From: Phocoena phocoena | Taxonomy: Eukaryota > Chordata > Mammalia > Artiodactyla > Phocoenidae | Direction: 5' to 3' | Length of the DNA stretch: 64,000 nt | Assembly (NCBI RefSeq): GCF_963924675.1 | Contig: NC_089239.1 | Coordinates: 485,001 to 549,000 of the forward strand | Shown: piece by piece, positions 32,801 through 45,687 of the stretch | How the letters are laid out: each line of letters starts with the position of its first letter | Position numbering within the stretch: position 1 is the first letter of the stretch | The notes under the pieces: model-generated | What the model was told of the DNA's origin: nothing | The model's input: only the letters and a program-made list of their open reading frames with translations | Database searches by the model: none | Position numbers and translations under genes: made by a program

Positions 32801-35800
32801 ACCACTGGGCGCACATCAGGAAATGTGGGGGTGCCCAGCAGTTAGGGCCTGACGCCAGATGGGCCCTCATCACCGAGGGGAAGAGGCTCCCAGCAGGCTC
32901 CAACAGACACCACAGGGCCTACGTTGACATGGCGATGTGTGCCAGTCAGGAGTGACCTCATAACAGAGGGCCCACCTCACAGAGTGGTGAGGAATCCAGG
33001 CAGGATCAGACTCTCACCAGAGGGCCCACATCACCAAGGGAATGGGAACCAGGCAGGAGTGTCCTCACACCAGTGGGGCAACATCATCGAAAGGTGAGGA
33101 ACCCAGCACATGTGGCTTCAAACCGGCGGACCCACATCACCAAGAGGCTGGGAGTGAGGCAGGCAGGAGTAGCCTCACCACAGAGGGCCTAGAGAATTAA
33201 AAAGGTGAGGAATCCAGCAGTTGGAAACTTCCAGCAGGCGGCACAGTGTACGGAGGCTATGGGATCCAGGCCGCAGTGAACTCACACCGGAGGGCCCACG
33301 TCGTGAAACAGTGAGCAACCCAGCAGTTGGGACCTCAGAGCAGAATGCCTAAAATCCCATGGGGACGGGAACCTGGCAGGAGTGTCGTCGCACAACTGCG
33401 CGCACATCAGAAAATGTGGGGAGCCCAGAAGTTAGGTCCTGATGCCAGAGGGCCCTCATCACCGAGGGGAGGTGGCTCCCAGCAGGCTCCAACTGCCAGC
33501 AGAGGGCCCACGTCGCCAAGGTGAAGTGTGACAGCCAGGAAGGAGTGAACTCACAGCAGAGGGCCCACCTCTCAGAAGGGTGAGGAAAGAAGCCAGGACC
33601 AGATTCTCTCCAGAGTGTCCACACCACCAAGGGAATGGGAACCAGGCAGGAGTGTCCTCACACCAGTGGGGCCACATCATCGAAAGGTGAGGAACCCAGC
33701 ACATGTGGCTTTGAACCAGAGGACACACATCACCAAAGGGCTGGAAGTGAGAAGGTCAGGAGTAGCCTCACAACAGAGGGCCCATAGAATAAAAAAGATG
33801 AGGAATCCAGCAGTTGGAACCTCCCATCACGCGGTCCAGAGTTCCGAGGCTATGGGATCCAGGCCGGAGTGAACTCACACCAGAGGGCCCACAACAGGAA
33901 ACTGTGAGCAACACAGCCGTTGGGACCACAGAGCAGACGACCCACATCCACATGGGGATGGGAACCTGGCAGGAGTGTCCGTGGACAACTGGGCACACAC
34001 CAGAAAATTTGGGGAGCCCAGCAGTTAGAGCCTGATGCCAGAGGGTCCTCCTCACCGAGGGGAGGAGGCTTCCAGTGGGCTCCAACAGACACAAGAGGGC
34101 CCACCTCGCCAAGGCGACCTGTGCCAGGCAGGAATGACCTCACAGCAGAGGGTCCACCTCACAGAACGGTGAGGAACCCAGGAAGGATCAGACTCACCAG
34201 AGGGCCCACATCACCAAGGGGATGGGAACCAGGCAGGAGTGGCCTCACACCACTGGGGCCACATCCACATCATTGACAGTTGAGGAACCCAGGACATGTA
34301 GCCTCAAACAAGAGGACACACATCACCAAGGGCCTGGGAGTGAGGCAGGCAGGAAGAGCATCAAAACAGAGGGCCCATGGAATAGAAAAGGTGAGGAATC
34401 CATCAGATGGGACCCCCCAGCAGGCGGCCCGGAGCGCCGAGGCTATGGAATCCAGGCCGCAGTGAACTCACACCAGAGAGCCCCACACCATGAAAGTTTG
34501 AGGAAGCCAGGCATTGGGACCTCAGAGCAGAAGGCCCACATTCCCATGGGGATGGGAACCTGGCAGTGGTGTCCTGGTACCACTGGGCGCACAACAGGAA
34601 ATGTGGGGGACCCCAGCAGTTAGGGCCTGACGCCAGAGGGGCCCTCATAACCAAGGCGAGGAGTCTCCTTGCAGGCTCCAACTGACACCAGAGGGACCTT
34701 GTCGCCAAGGCATTGTGTGACAGGCAGGAGTGACCTGACAGAAGAGGGCCCACCTGAAAGAACCGTGAGGAACCCAGGCAGGGTCACACTCTCCCCAGAG
34801 GCCCACATCAACAAGGGGACAGGAACCAGGCAGGAGTGTCCTCACACCAGTGGGGCCACATCCGTATCATCGAAATATGAGGAACGCAGCACATGGGGCC
34901 TCAAACCAGAGGACCCACTTAACAAAGGGTCTGAGAGTGAGGCAGGCAGGAGGTGCCTCACAACAGAAGGCCTACTGAATAAAAAAGGTGAGGAATCCAG
35001 CAGTTGCAACCCCCCAGCAGGCGGCCCAGGGCACTGAGGCTATTGGATACAGGCCGGAGTGAACTCACAACAGACGGCCCCACATCATCAAACTGTGAGC
35101 AACCCAGCCGTTGGGACCTCTAAGCAGAAGGCCCACATCCCCATGGGAATGGGAACCTGGCAGGAGTGTCCTCGCACTCCTGGGCGCACATTAGAAAATG
35201 TGGGGAACCCAGAAGTTAGGGCTTAATGCAAGAGTCCCCTCATCACCGAGGGGAGGAGGCCCCCAGCAGGCTCCAACTGACACCAGATGTCCCATATCGC
35301 CAAAGCGACATGTGCCAGGCAGGAGTGACATCACAGCAGAGGACACACCTCACAGAACCATGGGGAACCCAGCCAGGATCAGTATCTCACCAGAGGGCCC
35401 ACATCGCCAAGGGGATGGGAACCAGGCAGGAGTGTCCTCACAGCAGGGGGGCCTCATCATCGAAAGGTGAGTAACCCAGCACATGTGGCCTCAAACCAGA
35501 GGACCCACATCACCAAGGGCCTTGGAGTGAGGCAGGCAGGAGGAGCCTCACAAGAGACTGCCGATAGAATAAAAAAGGTAAGGAATCCCACAGTTGGAAC
35601 CTCCATGCAGGCGGCCCAGGACATCGAGGCTATGGGATCCAGGCCAGTGTGAACTCACACCAGATTGCCCACATCATGAAACTGTGAGCAACCCAGACGT
35701 TGGGACCTCAGAGCAGAAGACCCACATCCCCATGGGGATGGGAACCTGGCAGGAGTCTCCTCGCACAACTAGGCGCACATCAGAATATGTGGGGAGCCCA

Positions 35801-37559
35801 GGAGTTAGGGCCTGACGCCACAGGGCCCTCATCACCGAGGGGAGGAGGCACCCAGTAGGCTCCAACTGACACAAGAGGGCCCACGTCCCCAAGGCGAAGT
35901 GTGCCATCCAGGCCGGATTGACCTAACAGCAGAGGGGCCACCTCACAGAATGGTGAGGAACCCAGCCAGTATCAGATTCTCACCAGAGGGCCCACATCAC
36001 CAAGGGGATGGGAACCAGGCAGGAGTGTCCTCACACCACTGGGGCCACATTCACATCATCGAAAGTTGAGGAACCCAGGACATGTGGCCTCAAACAAGAG
36101 GACACACATCACCAAGGGCCTGGGAGTGAGGCAGGTAGGAGGAGCACCAAAACAGAGGACCCATGGAATAAAAAAGGTGAGGAATCCAGCATTTGGAACC
36201 CGGCAGCAGGCGGCCCGAAGCACCGAGTCTATGGGATCCAGGCCACAGTGAACTAACACCAGAGAGCCCCACACCATGAAAGTGTGAGCAAGACAGCCAT
36301 TGAGACTTCAGAGCAGGAAACCCACATCCCCATGGGGATGTGAACCTCGCAGGGGTGTCCTCGCACCTCTGGGCGTACATCAGGAAATGTGGGGGAGGCC
36401 AGCAGTTAGGGCCTGATGCCAGATGGGCCCTCATTACCGAGTGGAGGAGGCTCCCAGCAGGATTGAAATGATACCAGAGGGCCTATGTCCTCAAGGCGAT
36501 GTGTGCCAGGGAGCAGTGACCTCACAGCAGAGGGCCCACCTCACAGAACGGTGAGGAATCCAGGCAGGATCAGACTCTCATCAGAGGGCCCACATTACCG
36601 AGGGGATGGGAACCAGGCAGGAGTGTCCTCACACCAGTTGGGACACATCGACATCATCGAAAGGTGAGGAACCCAGCACATGTCACCTCAAATCAGAGGA
36701 CCCACATCACTAAGGGGCTGGGAGTGAGGCAGGCAGGAGGAGCCTCACATCATTAGGTCCATTGAATAGAAAAGGTGAGGAATCCAGCAGTTTGAACCCC
36801 CCAGCAGGCGGCCCGGAGCCCCGAGGCCCTGGGATCAAAGCCGCAGTGAACTCACACCAGAAGGCCCCACACCTTGAAAGTGTGAGCAAGCCAGCCGCTA
36901 GCACCTCAGTGCAGAAGGCCTACATTCCCATGGAGATGGAAACCTACCAGGGGTTTCCTCGCACGACCGGGCGCACATCAGGAAATGTGGGGAAGACCAG
37001 CAGTAAGGGCCAGACGCCAGAAGGGCCCTCATCACCTATGGGAGGAGGCTCCCAGCAGTATCAAACTTACACCAGAGTGATCAGGTCGCCAAGGTGACGA
37101 GTGCCAAGCAGGAGTGACCTCACAGCACAGTGCCAACCTCAGAACGGTGAGGAACCCCGGCAGGATCAGACTCTCACCAGAGGGCCCACATCACCACGGG
37201 AATGGAAACCAGGCAGGAGTGTCCTCACACCAGTGGTGCCACATCCACATCATCGAAAGGTGAGAAACCCAGCACTTGTGGCCTCAAACCAGATGAACCA
37301 CATCACTAAGGGTCTGGGAGTAAGGCAGGCAAGACAAGTCTCCAAACACTGGGCCCATGGGAGAAAAAAAGTGAAGAATCCAGCAGTTGGAAACCCGCAT
37401 CAGGCGGCCCAGAGCACCGAGGCTATGGGATCCAGGATGCAGTGAACTCACACCAGAGGGCCCCACAACATGAAAGTGTGAGCAAGCCAGACGTTGGGAC
37501 CTCCAAGTAGAAGGCCCACATCCCCATGGAGATGGGAACGTGGCAGGGGTTTCCTCGCT

Positions 37560-37950
37560 CCACTGGGGCCACATCCACATCATCGAAAGTTGAGGAACCC
37601 AGGACATGTGGCCTCAAACAAGAGGACACACATCACCAAGGGCCTGGGAGTGAGGCAGGTAGGAGGAGCACCAAAACAGGAACTGTGGGGGAGCAAAGCA
37701 GTTAGGACCTGACGCCACAGGGGCCCTCATCAATGAGGGGAGGAGGCCACCAGAATGAGGGTCTTAGTTAAAGCCATGATCAGGGCATCAGATGGTCAGA
37801 GCTTCAAGGCCTGAGTTAGGGATAGCTTCAGGGCCTAAGTTAGGCACAGCCTCAGTCCTTCACTGAGGACTGAGGGGAGTGGTACCAGAAGACCCATGGA
37901 ATAAAAAAGGTGAGGAATCCAGCAGGCTCCAACTGACACCTTTGGGCCCA
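37560..37950. repeat. Scrambled satellite segment with templated insertions
   Basis: Unit order is broken several times in 390 bp: subrepeat 1 passes directly into subrepeat 6 (CACTGGGGCCACATCCACATC, 37560); a ~120-bp patch follows that equals 36041-36160 almost exactly; after CCAAAACAGGAACTG it jumps to subrepeat 1/2; an inverted piece of the 24-bp minisatellite follows (37759-37864); satellite returns at subrepeat 8 (GACCCATGGAATAAAAAAGG, about 37892) and jumps to subrepeat 2 at about 37925. Consistent with replication-based template switching or with misassembly. Confidence 0.8.
37759..37864 (-). repeat. Inverted exact copy of minisatellite 41595-41700
   Basis: Base-by-base reading shows these 106 bp to be the exact reverse complement of 41595-41700 (left end GGGTCTTAGTTAAAGCC, right end CTCAGTCCTTCACT). 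Both segments are non-identical to every other minisatellite copy I compared, so this is a copy of that specific locus. Confidence 0.9.
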
Positions 37951-40855
37951 CGTCGACAAGGTGACGTGTGCCAAGCAGGAGTGACTTCACAGCAGTGGGC
38001 CAACCTCACAGAATGGTGAGGAACCCAGGCAGGATCAGACTCTCACCAGAGGGCACACATCACCAAGGGGATGGGAACCAGGCAGGAGTGTCCTCACACC
38101 AGTGGGGCCACATTCACAGCATCGAAAGTTGAGGAACCCAGCACATGTGGCCACAAACCAGAGGACCCTCATCACAAAGGGGCTGGGAGTGAGGCAGGAA
38201 ATAGGAGCCTCACAACAGAGAGATAATGGAATAAAAATTGTGAGGAATCCAGGAGTTGGAACTCGCCAGCGAGCAGCCTGGTGCACGGAGGCTATGAGAT
38301 CCAGGCCCCAGTGAACTCACACCAAAGGGCCCCACACCATGAAAGTGTGAGCAAGCCAGCCATTGGGAACTCAGTGCAGAAGGCCCACATCCCCATTGGG
38401 ATGGGAACATGGCAGGGGTGTCCTGGCACAACTGGGTGCATATCAGGAAATGTGGAGGAGCCCAGCAGTTACGGCCCGACCCAAATGGGTCCTCATCACT
38501 GAGGGAAGGAGGCTCCCAGCAGGCTCCAACTGACACCAGAGGTCCCTCGTGGCCAAGGCAACGTGTGCCAGGCAGGAGTGACCTCAGAGCAGAGGACCCA
38601 CCTCACAGAATGGTGAGGAACCTAGGCAGAATCAGACTCTCACCAAAGGGCCTACATCAGCAAGGGGATGGGAAACAGGCAGGAGTGTCCTCTCACCAGT
38701 GGGGCCACATCCACATCATCGAAAGATGAAGAACCCAGCACTTGTTGCCTCAAAACAGAGGACATCACAAAGGGGCTGGGAGTGAGGTATGCAGGAGGAA
38801 CCTCACAACAGAAGACCCATGGAATAAAAAAGGTGAGGAATCCAGCAGTTGGAAGCCCCCATCAGGTGGCCGGGAACACCAAGGTTATGGGTTCCAGGCC
38901 GAGGTCAACTCACACCAGAGGGCCCCACACCATGAATGTGTGAAGAAGCCAGCCGTTGGGACTTCAGAGCAGAAGGCCCACATCACCATGGGGAAGGGAA
39001 CCTGGCAGGGGTGTCCTGGCACCACTGGGCGTACATCAGGAAATGTGGGGGAGCCCAGCAGTTAGGGCCTGATGCCAGAGGGTCCCGCATCACCGAGGGG
39101 AAGAGGCTTCCAGCAGGCTCCAACTGACACCAGAGGGCCCACATCGTCAAGGCCACGTGTGCCAGGTAGGTATGACCTCACATCAGAGGGCCCACCTCAC
39201 AGAACGGTGAGGAACCCAGGCAAGATCAGACTGTCCCCAGTGGGCCTACATCCCCAAACGGATGGGACCCAGGGAGGAGTGTCCTCACACCAGTGGGGTC
39301 ACATCCATATCACTGAAATGGGAGGAACCCAGTACATATGGCCTCAAAGCAGAGGACCCACATCACCAAGGGAATGGGAGTGAGGCAGCCAGGAAGAGCC
39401 TAACAACAGAGAGCCCATGGAATAAAAATGTGAGGAATCCAACAGTTGGGAACCCCCCAGCAGATGAACCGGAACCCCGAGGCTATGGGGTCCAGGCCTC
39501 ACTGAACTCACACCAGAGGGCCCCACACCATGAAAGTGTGAGCAAGCCAGCCGTTGGGACCTCGGAGCAGATGGCCCACATCACCATGGGGATGTGAACT
39601 TGGCAGGGGTGTCCTGGCACCACTGGGCACACATCAGGAAATGTGGGGGAGCCCAGCAGTTAGGGCCTGACGCCAGAGCGGCCGTAATCACCGAGGGAAG
39701 GAGGCTCCCAGCAGGCTCCATCTGACACCAGAGGGCCCACGTTGCCAAGGTGACGTGTGCCAGGCAAGAGTGACCTCACAGCAGAGAGTCTACCTCACAG
39801 AATGGTGAGGAACCCAAGCAGGATCAGACTCTCACCAGAGGTCCCACATCACCAAGGGGATGGGAACCAGGCAGGAGTGTCCTCACACCAATGGATCCAC
39901 ATCCACATCATCGAAAGGTAACAGAACCATCCCATGTGGCCTCAACCCAGAGGACCCACATCATCACGGGGCTGGGAGTGAGGCAGGCAGGAGGAGACTC
40001 CAAAAAGAGGGCCCATGGAATAGAAAAGGTGAGGATTCCAGCAGTTGGAAATCCCCAGCAGGAGGCCCAGAGCACCGAGGCTATGGGATCCAGGCCGCCT
40101 TGAACTCACACCAGAGGGACAGACACCATGAAAATGTGAGCAACCCAGCCGTTGGGACCTCAGAGCAGAAGTCCCACATCCCCATGGGGATAGGAACATG
40201 GCAGGGGTGTCCTGGCACCACTGGGCACACATCATGAAATGTGGGGAGGTCAGCAGTTAGGGCCTGACGCCAGAGAGGCCCTCACCACAGAGGGGAGGAG
40301 GCTCCCAGCAGGCTCCAACAGACACCAGCGGGCCCACGAAGCCAAGGCGACGTGTGCCAGGCAGGAGTGACCTCACAGTAGAGGACCCACCTCACAGAAC
40401 TGTGAGGAACCCAGGCAGGATCAGACTCTCACCAGAGGGCCCACATCACCAAGGGGACTGTAACCACGCAGGAGTGTCTTCACACCAGTGGGCACATTCA
40501 CATCATCGAAAGGTGAGGAACCCAGCACATGTGGCCTCAAACCCGAGAAACAACTTCACCAAGGGGCTGGGAGTGAGGCAGGCAGGAGGAGCCTCACAAC
40601 AGAGGGCCCATGGAATAGAAAAGTTGAGGAATCCAGCAGTTGGAACCCCCAAGCTGGCAGCCCAGGGCACAGAGGCTATTGGATCCAGGCCAGAGTGAAC
40701 TCACAACAGATCGCCCCACACAATGAAAGTGTGAGCCTGCCAGCCGTTGGGACCTCAGAGCAGAAGGCCCATATCCCCATAGGGATGTGAACCTGGAACG
40801 GTGTCCTGGCACCACTGGGCGCACATCAGGAAATGTGGGGAACCCAGCATTTAGG

Positions 40856-43800
40856 GCAACAGTCTTGCCTCTTATCCTAACTGATGTCGTTATGATTTGC
40901 CTAACTCAGGCCCTGACACTGTGTCTAACTAATAAGGCCCTGCTGCTGTCAATATCTGAAGTCCTGACATTATCCTGAGCTAAGATCCTGATCCATGTCT
41001 TACCAAGGTCCTGAAAATGTCCCACAGTAAGCCCTGTCGCTGTCCCTAAGTGAGGCCCTGAGGCTGTCCCTATCAGAGGCCCTGAGAATATCTTTAATGA
41101 AGACCCTAATGCTGATCGTACAGAGGGCCTTATACAACTCCTATGTCATGCCCTGACACTGTCCCTCACTCAGGACCTAAAGATAGGCCTCACTTAGGCC
41201 CTGGTGCCATACCTTAGTTAGGCTCTGATGCTATCCCTACATCAAGCCCTGACACTGGTCCTGATTAAGGCCCTGACACTGGTCCTAACTAAGGCCCTGA
41301 TGCTCTCAATAAATAAGGTGTTCACACTATCCCTGGCCTGGAACCTGACTCTGTCCCGAGCTAATTTCCTGCCTCTTATCCTCACAGCAGCCCTAATGCT
41401 CTCCGTAAATAGGGCCCAGACTTGTAGTAACTAGGCCCTGCCACTGTTTCTAACTATGGCCCGGAAATTGTCCCTAATATAGGTCCTGCTGCCGGCAATA
41501 ACTAAAATTCGGACACTATCCTGAGATCAGAATCGGACCCATTTCTAACCAAGTTCCTGACACTATCCCTAAGAAAGCCCTGTCTCTATCCCTAAGTGAA
41601 GGACTGAGGCTGTGCCTAACTTAGGCCCTGAAGCTATCCCTAACTCAGGCCTTGAAGCTCTGACCATCTGATGCCCTGATCATGGCTTTAACTAAGACCC
41701 TATTGCTAACCCAACAAAGGCCCTGATGCAGCTCCTACATCGTGCCCTGACAGTGTCCCCAGCTAAGGGTGTGACGCTAGGACTCACTCAGTCCCTGTGG
41801 CTCCCTCTAAGTCAGGCTCTGATGCTGTCTTTACCTGAAGCCCTGACACTGTTTCTAATTAAGGCCCTGATACTCTCAGTGACTAAGGTTTTGACAGCAT
41901 CCCTAGGTCATTTCCTGACACGATCCCTAAACTTTACCCTAAGCCTGTCCCTAGCAACTGTTCTGCCTCTTATGCTAACTGAAGCCCTTATGCTGTGAAT
42001 ACCTCAGGACATGAATTTAGTCCCAAGGCCGTGACACTGTCCCTAACTAAGGTCTAGATGCTCATCCTAAATCCGGCCCTGACACTGTCCCTAACTATGG
42101 CCCTAACACTCTTGCTAACACAGGCCCTGACACGGTACCTAACAGAGACACAGACGCTGGTCCTATCTAAGGCCTTGACACTGTCCCTAACTAAGGCACT
42201 GCTGCTGTCAATATTTACAGTCCTGACAGTATCCTGAGCTTATTATATCCTGGCCCATGTTTTATTAAGGTCCTGAAACTGTCCCAAAGTAAGCCTTGAT
42301 GCTGTCCCTACGTGAGGCTGTGAGGCTGTCTCTCACACAGGCCCTGAGAATGTCTTTATTAACCCCCTTAGGCTGTTCCTACGGAGGCCCTTATGCTGCT
42401 CCTAAGTCATGCCCTGATACTGTCCCCAGCTAAGGCCCTGACTCTAGGCCTCACTCAGTCCCTGTCACTCTCCCTAAGTCAGGCTCTGACGCTGTCCCTA
42501 CCTGAAGCCCTGACACTGGTTCTGAATTAGGCACTGATGCTCTAAGTAGCTATGGTCTTGACACTATCCCTACATCATTTCCTGACGCTGTTCCTAGACC
42601 TTAACCTAACCTTGTCTTTAGCTAATGTCGAGTCTCTTATGCTAACTAAATCCCTGATGTTGTCCCCAACTAAGACCCTAAATTTAGTTCCGAGCCCGTG
42701 AACCTGTCTCTAACTGAGGCCTAGAGGCTGTCCTTAACAAAGGCCCTCAACTTATCTTTAACTGAGGCCCTGACACTCTCCCTAATTAAGGACTGAGGCT
42801 GTCTCTGACTAAGGCCCTGAGTCTGTCTTTAACTACTGGCCTCACTCTTTCCCTACCAAAGGTCCTGCAACATTCCCTAAGACCCTGACACGGTCCCTAA
42901 TAACTTGAGCTGTCCTTCATTAATGCCCTGATGCGGCCCATAAATGATGTACTGAAGACGGCACGAAGGTCCAGACGATGTCACTAATGACCCAAAATTT
43001 CTCTTACTAAGGACCTCAAATTACCTCTAACTGAGGCCCTAAAGATGTCCATAACTAAGGCCCTGACACTATCTCGAACTAAGACCCTCAAGTTATCTTT
43101 AACTGAGGCCATGACAGAGTCCCTAACAAAGAACCTGACACTGTCTCTAACTAAGGCCCTAAGTCGGTCTTTACCTAACGGCCTCACTCTTTCCCCAACT
43201 ACTCCCTGATGCTGCCCCTACCCAAGGCCCTGACGGTGTGCCTAATTGCCTGAGCTGTCTTTCACTAATACCCTGACCCTATCCATAACTAACGCCCTGA
43301 TGATGTCCCTAACGAACAGCCTGAAATGTCTCTTACTAAGGCCCTCAAGTTTTTCCTGAGGCCCTGACACTCTCCCTAATTAAGGCCTTGACACTGTCTG
43401 TAAGTAATGGCCTGATGCAGCTCCTACTTGAGATGCTGACGCTCTCACTTAGACCTTGAAGTCTCTACCTGAGAAGCTGACACTGTCTGTAACTAATTTT
43501 CTGGCTTTTTCTGTAACTAACTTCCTAATTTAGTCCCTAAATAACGCCCTGACACTGGTCCTAACTACACCCCTGATGCTGACCCTATCTAAGGCCCTGA
43601 TGATGTCCCTAATAGACTTACATGTCCCTTACTGTTGTCCAGACCCTGTCCCTAACCAAGGCCCTGACCCTCTTCCTAAGGCTGTGATGATGTCTCTACC
43701 TGAGGCACTGCCACTGTCTATAATAACGGCCGACTCTTTCCCTAAAACACTGATGCTGTCCCTAATAGCCTCATATATCTCTCAATAACACCCTGACCCT

Positions 43801-44580
43801 GTCCATAACTAAGGCCCTGAATATGTCCCTAAGTATGTCTCTGACGCTGTCCTTAACTAAGGCCCTGATGCTCTCTCTATGTAAGACACTGACACTATCT
43901 ATAATAATGGCCTGACTCTAACCCTAATACCCTGATGCTATCGCTAATTGAGACCCTGAAGATGTCCCTAATACGCTTAGGTTTTCCTCAGTATCACCCT
44001 GATCCTGTCCATAACTAAGGCCCTGAAGATGTCCCTAGGTAAGTCTCTGACGCTGTCCCTAACTAAGGTCCTGATGCTGTCTCTACCTCAGAATCTGAAA
44101 TTCTAATGTCCTGACTCTCCCTAACTAACATCCTGAGGCTGCCCCTAAGTGAGGCCCCGACACTCTTCTTAACTAAGGACTTGCCGCTCTCCCTACCTAA
44201 AACCCTGACACTGTCTGTAACTAATCACCTGACTCTTTCCCTAACTAACACCCTAGTTTGGGCCCTAACTAACATCCTGACACTGTTTCTAATTATGGCC
44301 ATGATGCTGGCCCTAAGGCCCTGAAGATATCCCTAAGTAACAGCCTGAACTGTGTCTAACTAAGGCTCTCACGTTATCTCTAAGTGAAGCACTGACACAG
44401 TCCCTAACTTAGGCCATGATGCTGTCCCTTATAGTCTAAGCTGTCATTAAAAAATGCCCTGATCCTGTCCATAAGTAAGGCCCTGAATATGTCCCTAAGT
44501 GCATCTCTGACGATGTCCTTAACAGCCTGAACTCTCTTCAAGTTATCTCTGAGGTTCTGACAATGGCCTGCCTAAGGCCT
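40856..44580 (+). repeat. 24-bp minisatellite, long block
   Basis: About 155 copies of the 24-bp unit seen at 28496. The unit divides into four hexamers, CCCTAA, CTAAGG, CCCTGA and CACTGT, the first being the telomeric repeat. Higher-order periodicity: the TCCTA(C/T)(A/G)TCATGCCCTGA landmark lies near 41137, 41735 and 42397 (about 600 and 660 bp apart). The first ~1.8 kb keeps the higher-order pattern and the last ~1.5 kb is less ordered, with scattered TAAGTCTCTGAC variants. Weakly conserved copies fade out at about 44580. Apparent frames such as 41228-41434 and 41726-41998 are repeat translations. Confidence 0.9.
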
Positions 44581-45687
44581 CACGCCGGGGTTGTCCCAGG
44601 CTGCTGGGCAGTTTTCTCATGTCCGCATCTCTAGCCAGCTGCCTGTCATTGGCCACTCTAAGATTCTGCGATACAGTGGTCCCGTGTGGGATGTGCCTGT
44701 GTAGGCTTACCTGCGGGAGGAGAGTCATGGCCACTCAGCCCTCCAGGGGACTGTGGCTCAGGGTAGGAGCCTCACAGCCAGCGTCTGCACACAGGGTTCT
44801 GTGTCCTTGTTCATTGTAAATCCCTTGGAGTTACCTCTAACATTTTTGAATGGATACCCTCCTCTGCATATTTATAATATATTTACCGCATTAAAATCCA
44901 GGAATGGCATTCTTAGAATGAGCAGAACACTGGAGGCCCCCCCAATGATCTATTACTTGGAGGATTTAAAATTCTAATGAGAAAACACTCACTCTCCTCA
45001 ACCTCTTGGGCGTCAGCACAAGGCGGGAATCAGCTGCATCCTTTATTTATCCCTCTGATTTTCCAGAACCTTTCCTTCCAGGAGAAATCTCCGGGCTCTG
45101 CAGGAGCTGTGAGTGGTGACCGTCAGGTAAATCTGACACTGAAAAGCAAGAGGAAGAGAGACAGAGGAGGAGATGAGAATCAGTGACGGGGAAAAGCAGT
45201 GGCGTCCACGTTCAATCGTAGGCAGAGAGTCTGGGTTAGTCTCCAGCGAAGCTAAGGACCACCAGGGTCTGGCCCCACTGGCCTTGCCACCTGGTGTGGG
45301 GACTGGGGACAACCAAAACCACATGGCCACTCTCAGAGAAATCAGGGAGGTGGGAGGGTACCTCTGAGAGCCAGATTGAAAATGGTCATGTTGTGAAATA
45401 ATAAGATGCCCTTTCAGAAAAGTGAAGACTGTCTCCTTGGTTCTCAAAGACTTGCAAATACTCTGTGTCCTTCTGGAGGCATGCTGAAGCCTTCAGCCTT
45501 TGAGGGCAGTAATGGGAGTGCATCTGGGCTCGAAACCATCCAGCACTCACTCCCTGAGGGTGTGAGGATGACCCGTGTCCACCCCTCGGGTGCTGTGGGG
45601 CCTGAAATCCCCTGATCACCGAGGACGGCAGGGACAGCAGAGACACTCAAATGGACCACCGGAGGCTTGGCTGCTGGGCTACAGTCC
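44581..45687. other. Non-repetitive flank, no gene recognised
   Basis: First sequence beyond the satellites with ordinary composition. Short frames occur on both strands (longest 134 codons, 45043-45447 minus) but none shows a domain or a credible splice pattern. GC is moderate, and the 45000-45640 stretch is GC-richer. I see no repeat family I can name. Confidence 0.6.

Larger units (their letters stand above)
29831..40855 (+). repeat. 592-bp higher-order satellite, block 2
   Basis: About 18.5 units of the same 11-subrepeat satellite. Landmarks at about 29851, 30444, 31035, 31628, 32210, 32807, 33397, 33991, 34584, 35181, 35771, 36371, 36969, then after a rearranged stretch through 38440, 39030, 39627, 40222 and 40820. 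Many units here belong to a second subtype: 6-bp longer subrepeat 6, CCCCACACCATGAAAGTGTG in subrepeat 10, CAGGGGTGTCCTGGCACC in subrepeat 11 and GGAAATGTGGGGGAGCC in subrepeat 1. Both subtypes alternate, so units are mosaics of two lineages. No element insertion is seen, but see 37560-37950. Confidence 0.9.

Noticed and set aside
18521..40855. Many short frames in the satellite, with repeated protein-like phrases
   Set aside because: The same phrases recur with the 592-bp period in several frames and carry frequent stops. Translations of a tandem repeat, not a gene family.
18521..40855. Identity with the cetacean common satellite (~1.6-1.7 kb)
   Set aside because: The period is 592 bp with 54-bp subrepeats. 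I see no support for a 1.6-1.7 kb unit.
28496..44580. Frames with repeated LTL and ALTLS-type residues in the 24-bp minisatellite
   Set aside because: 24 is divisible by 3, so open frames persist by chance. No start or domain supports a protein.
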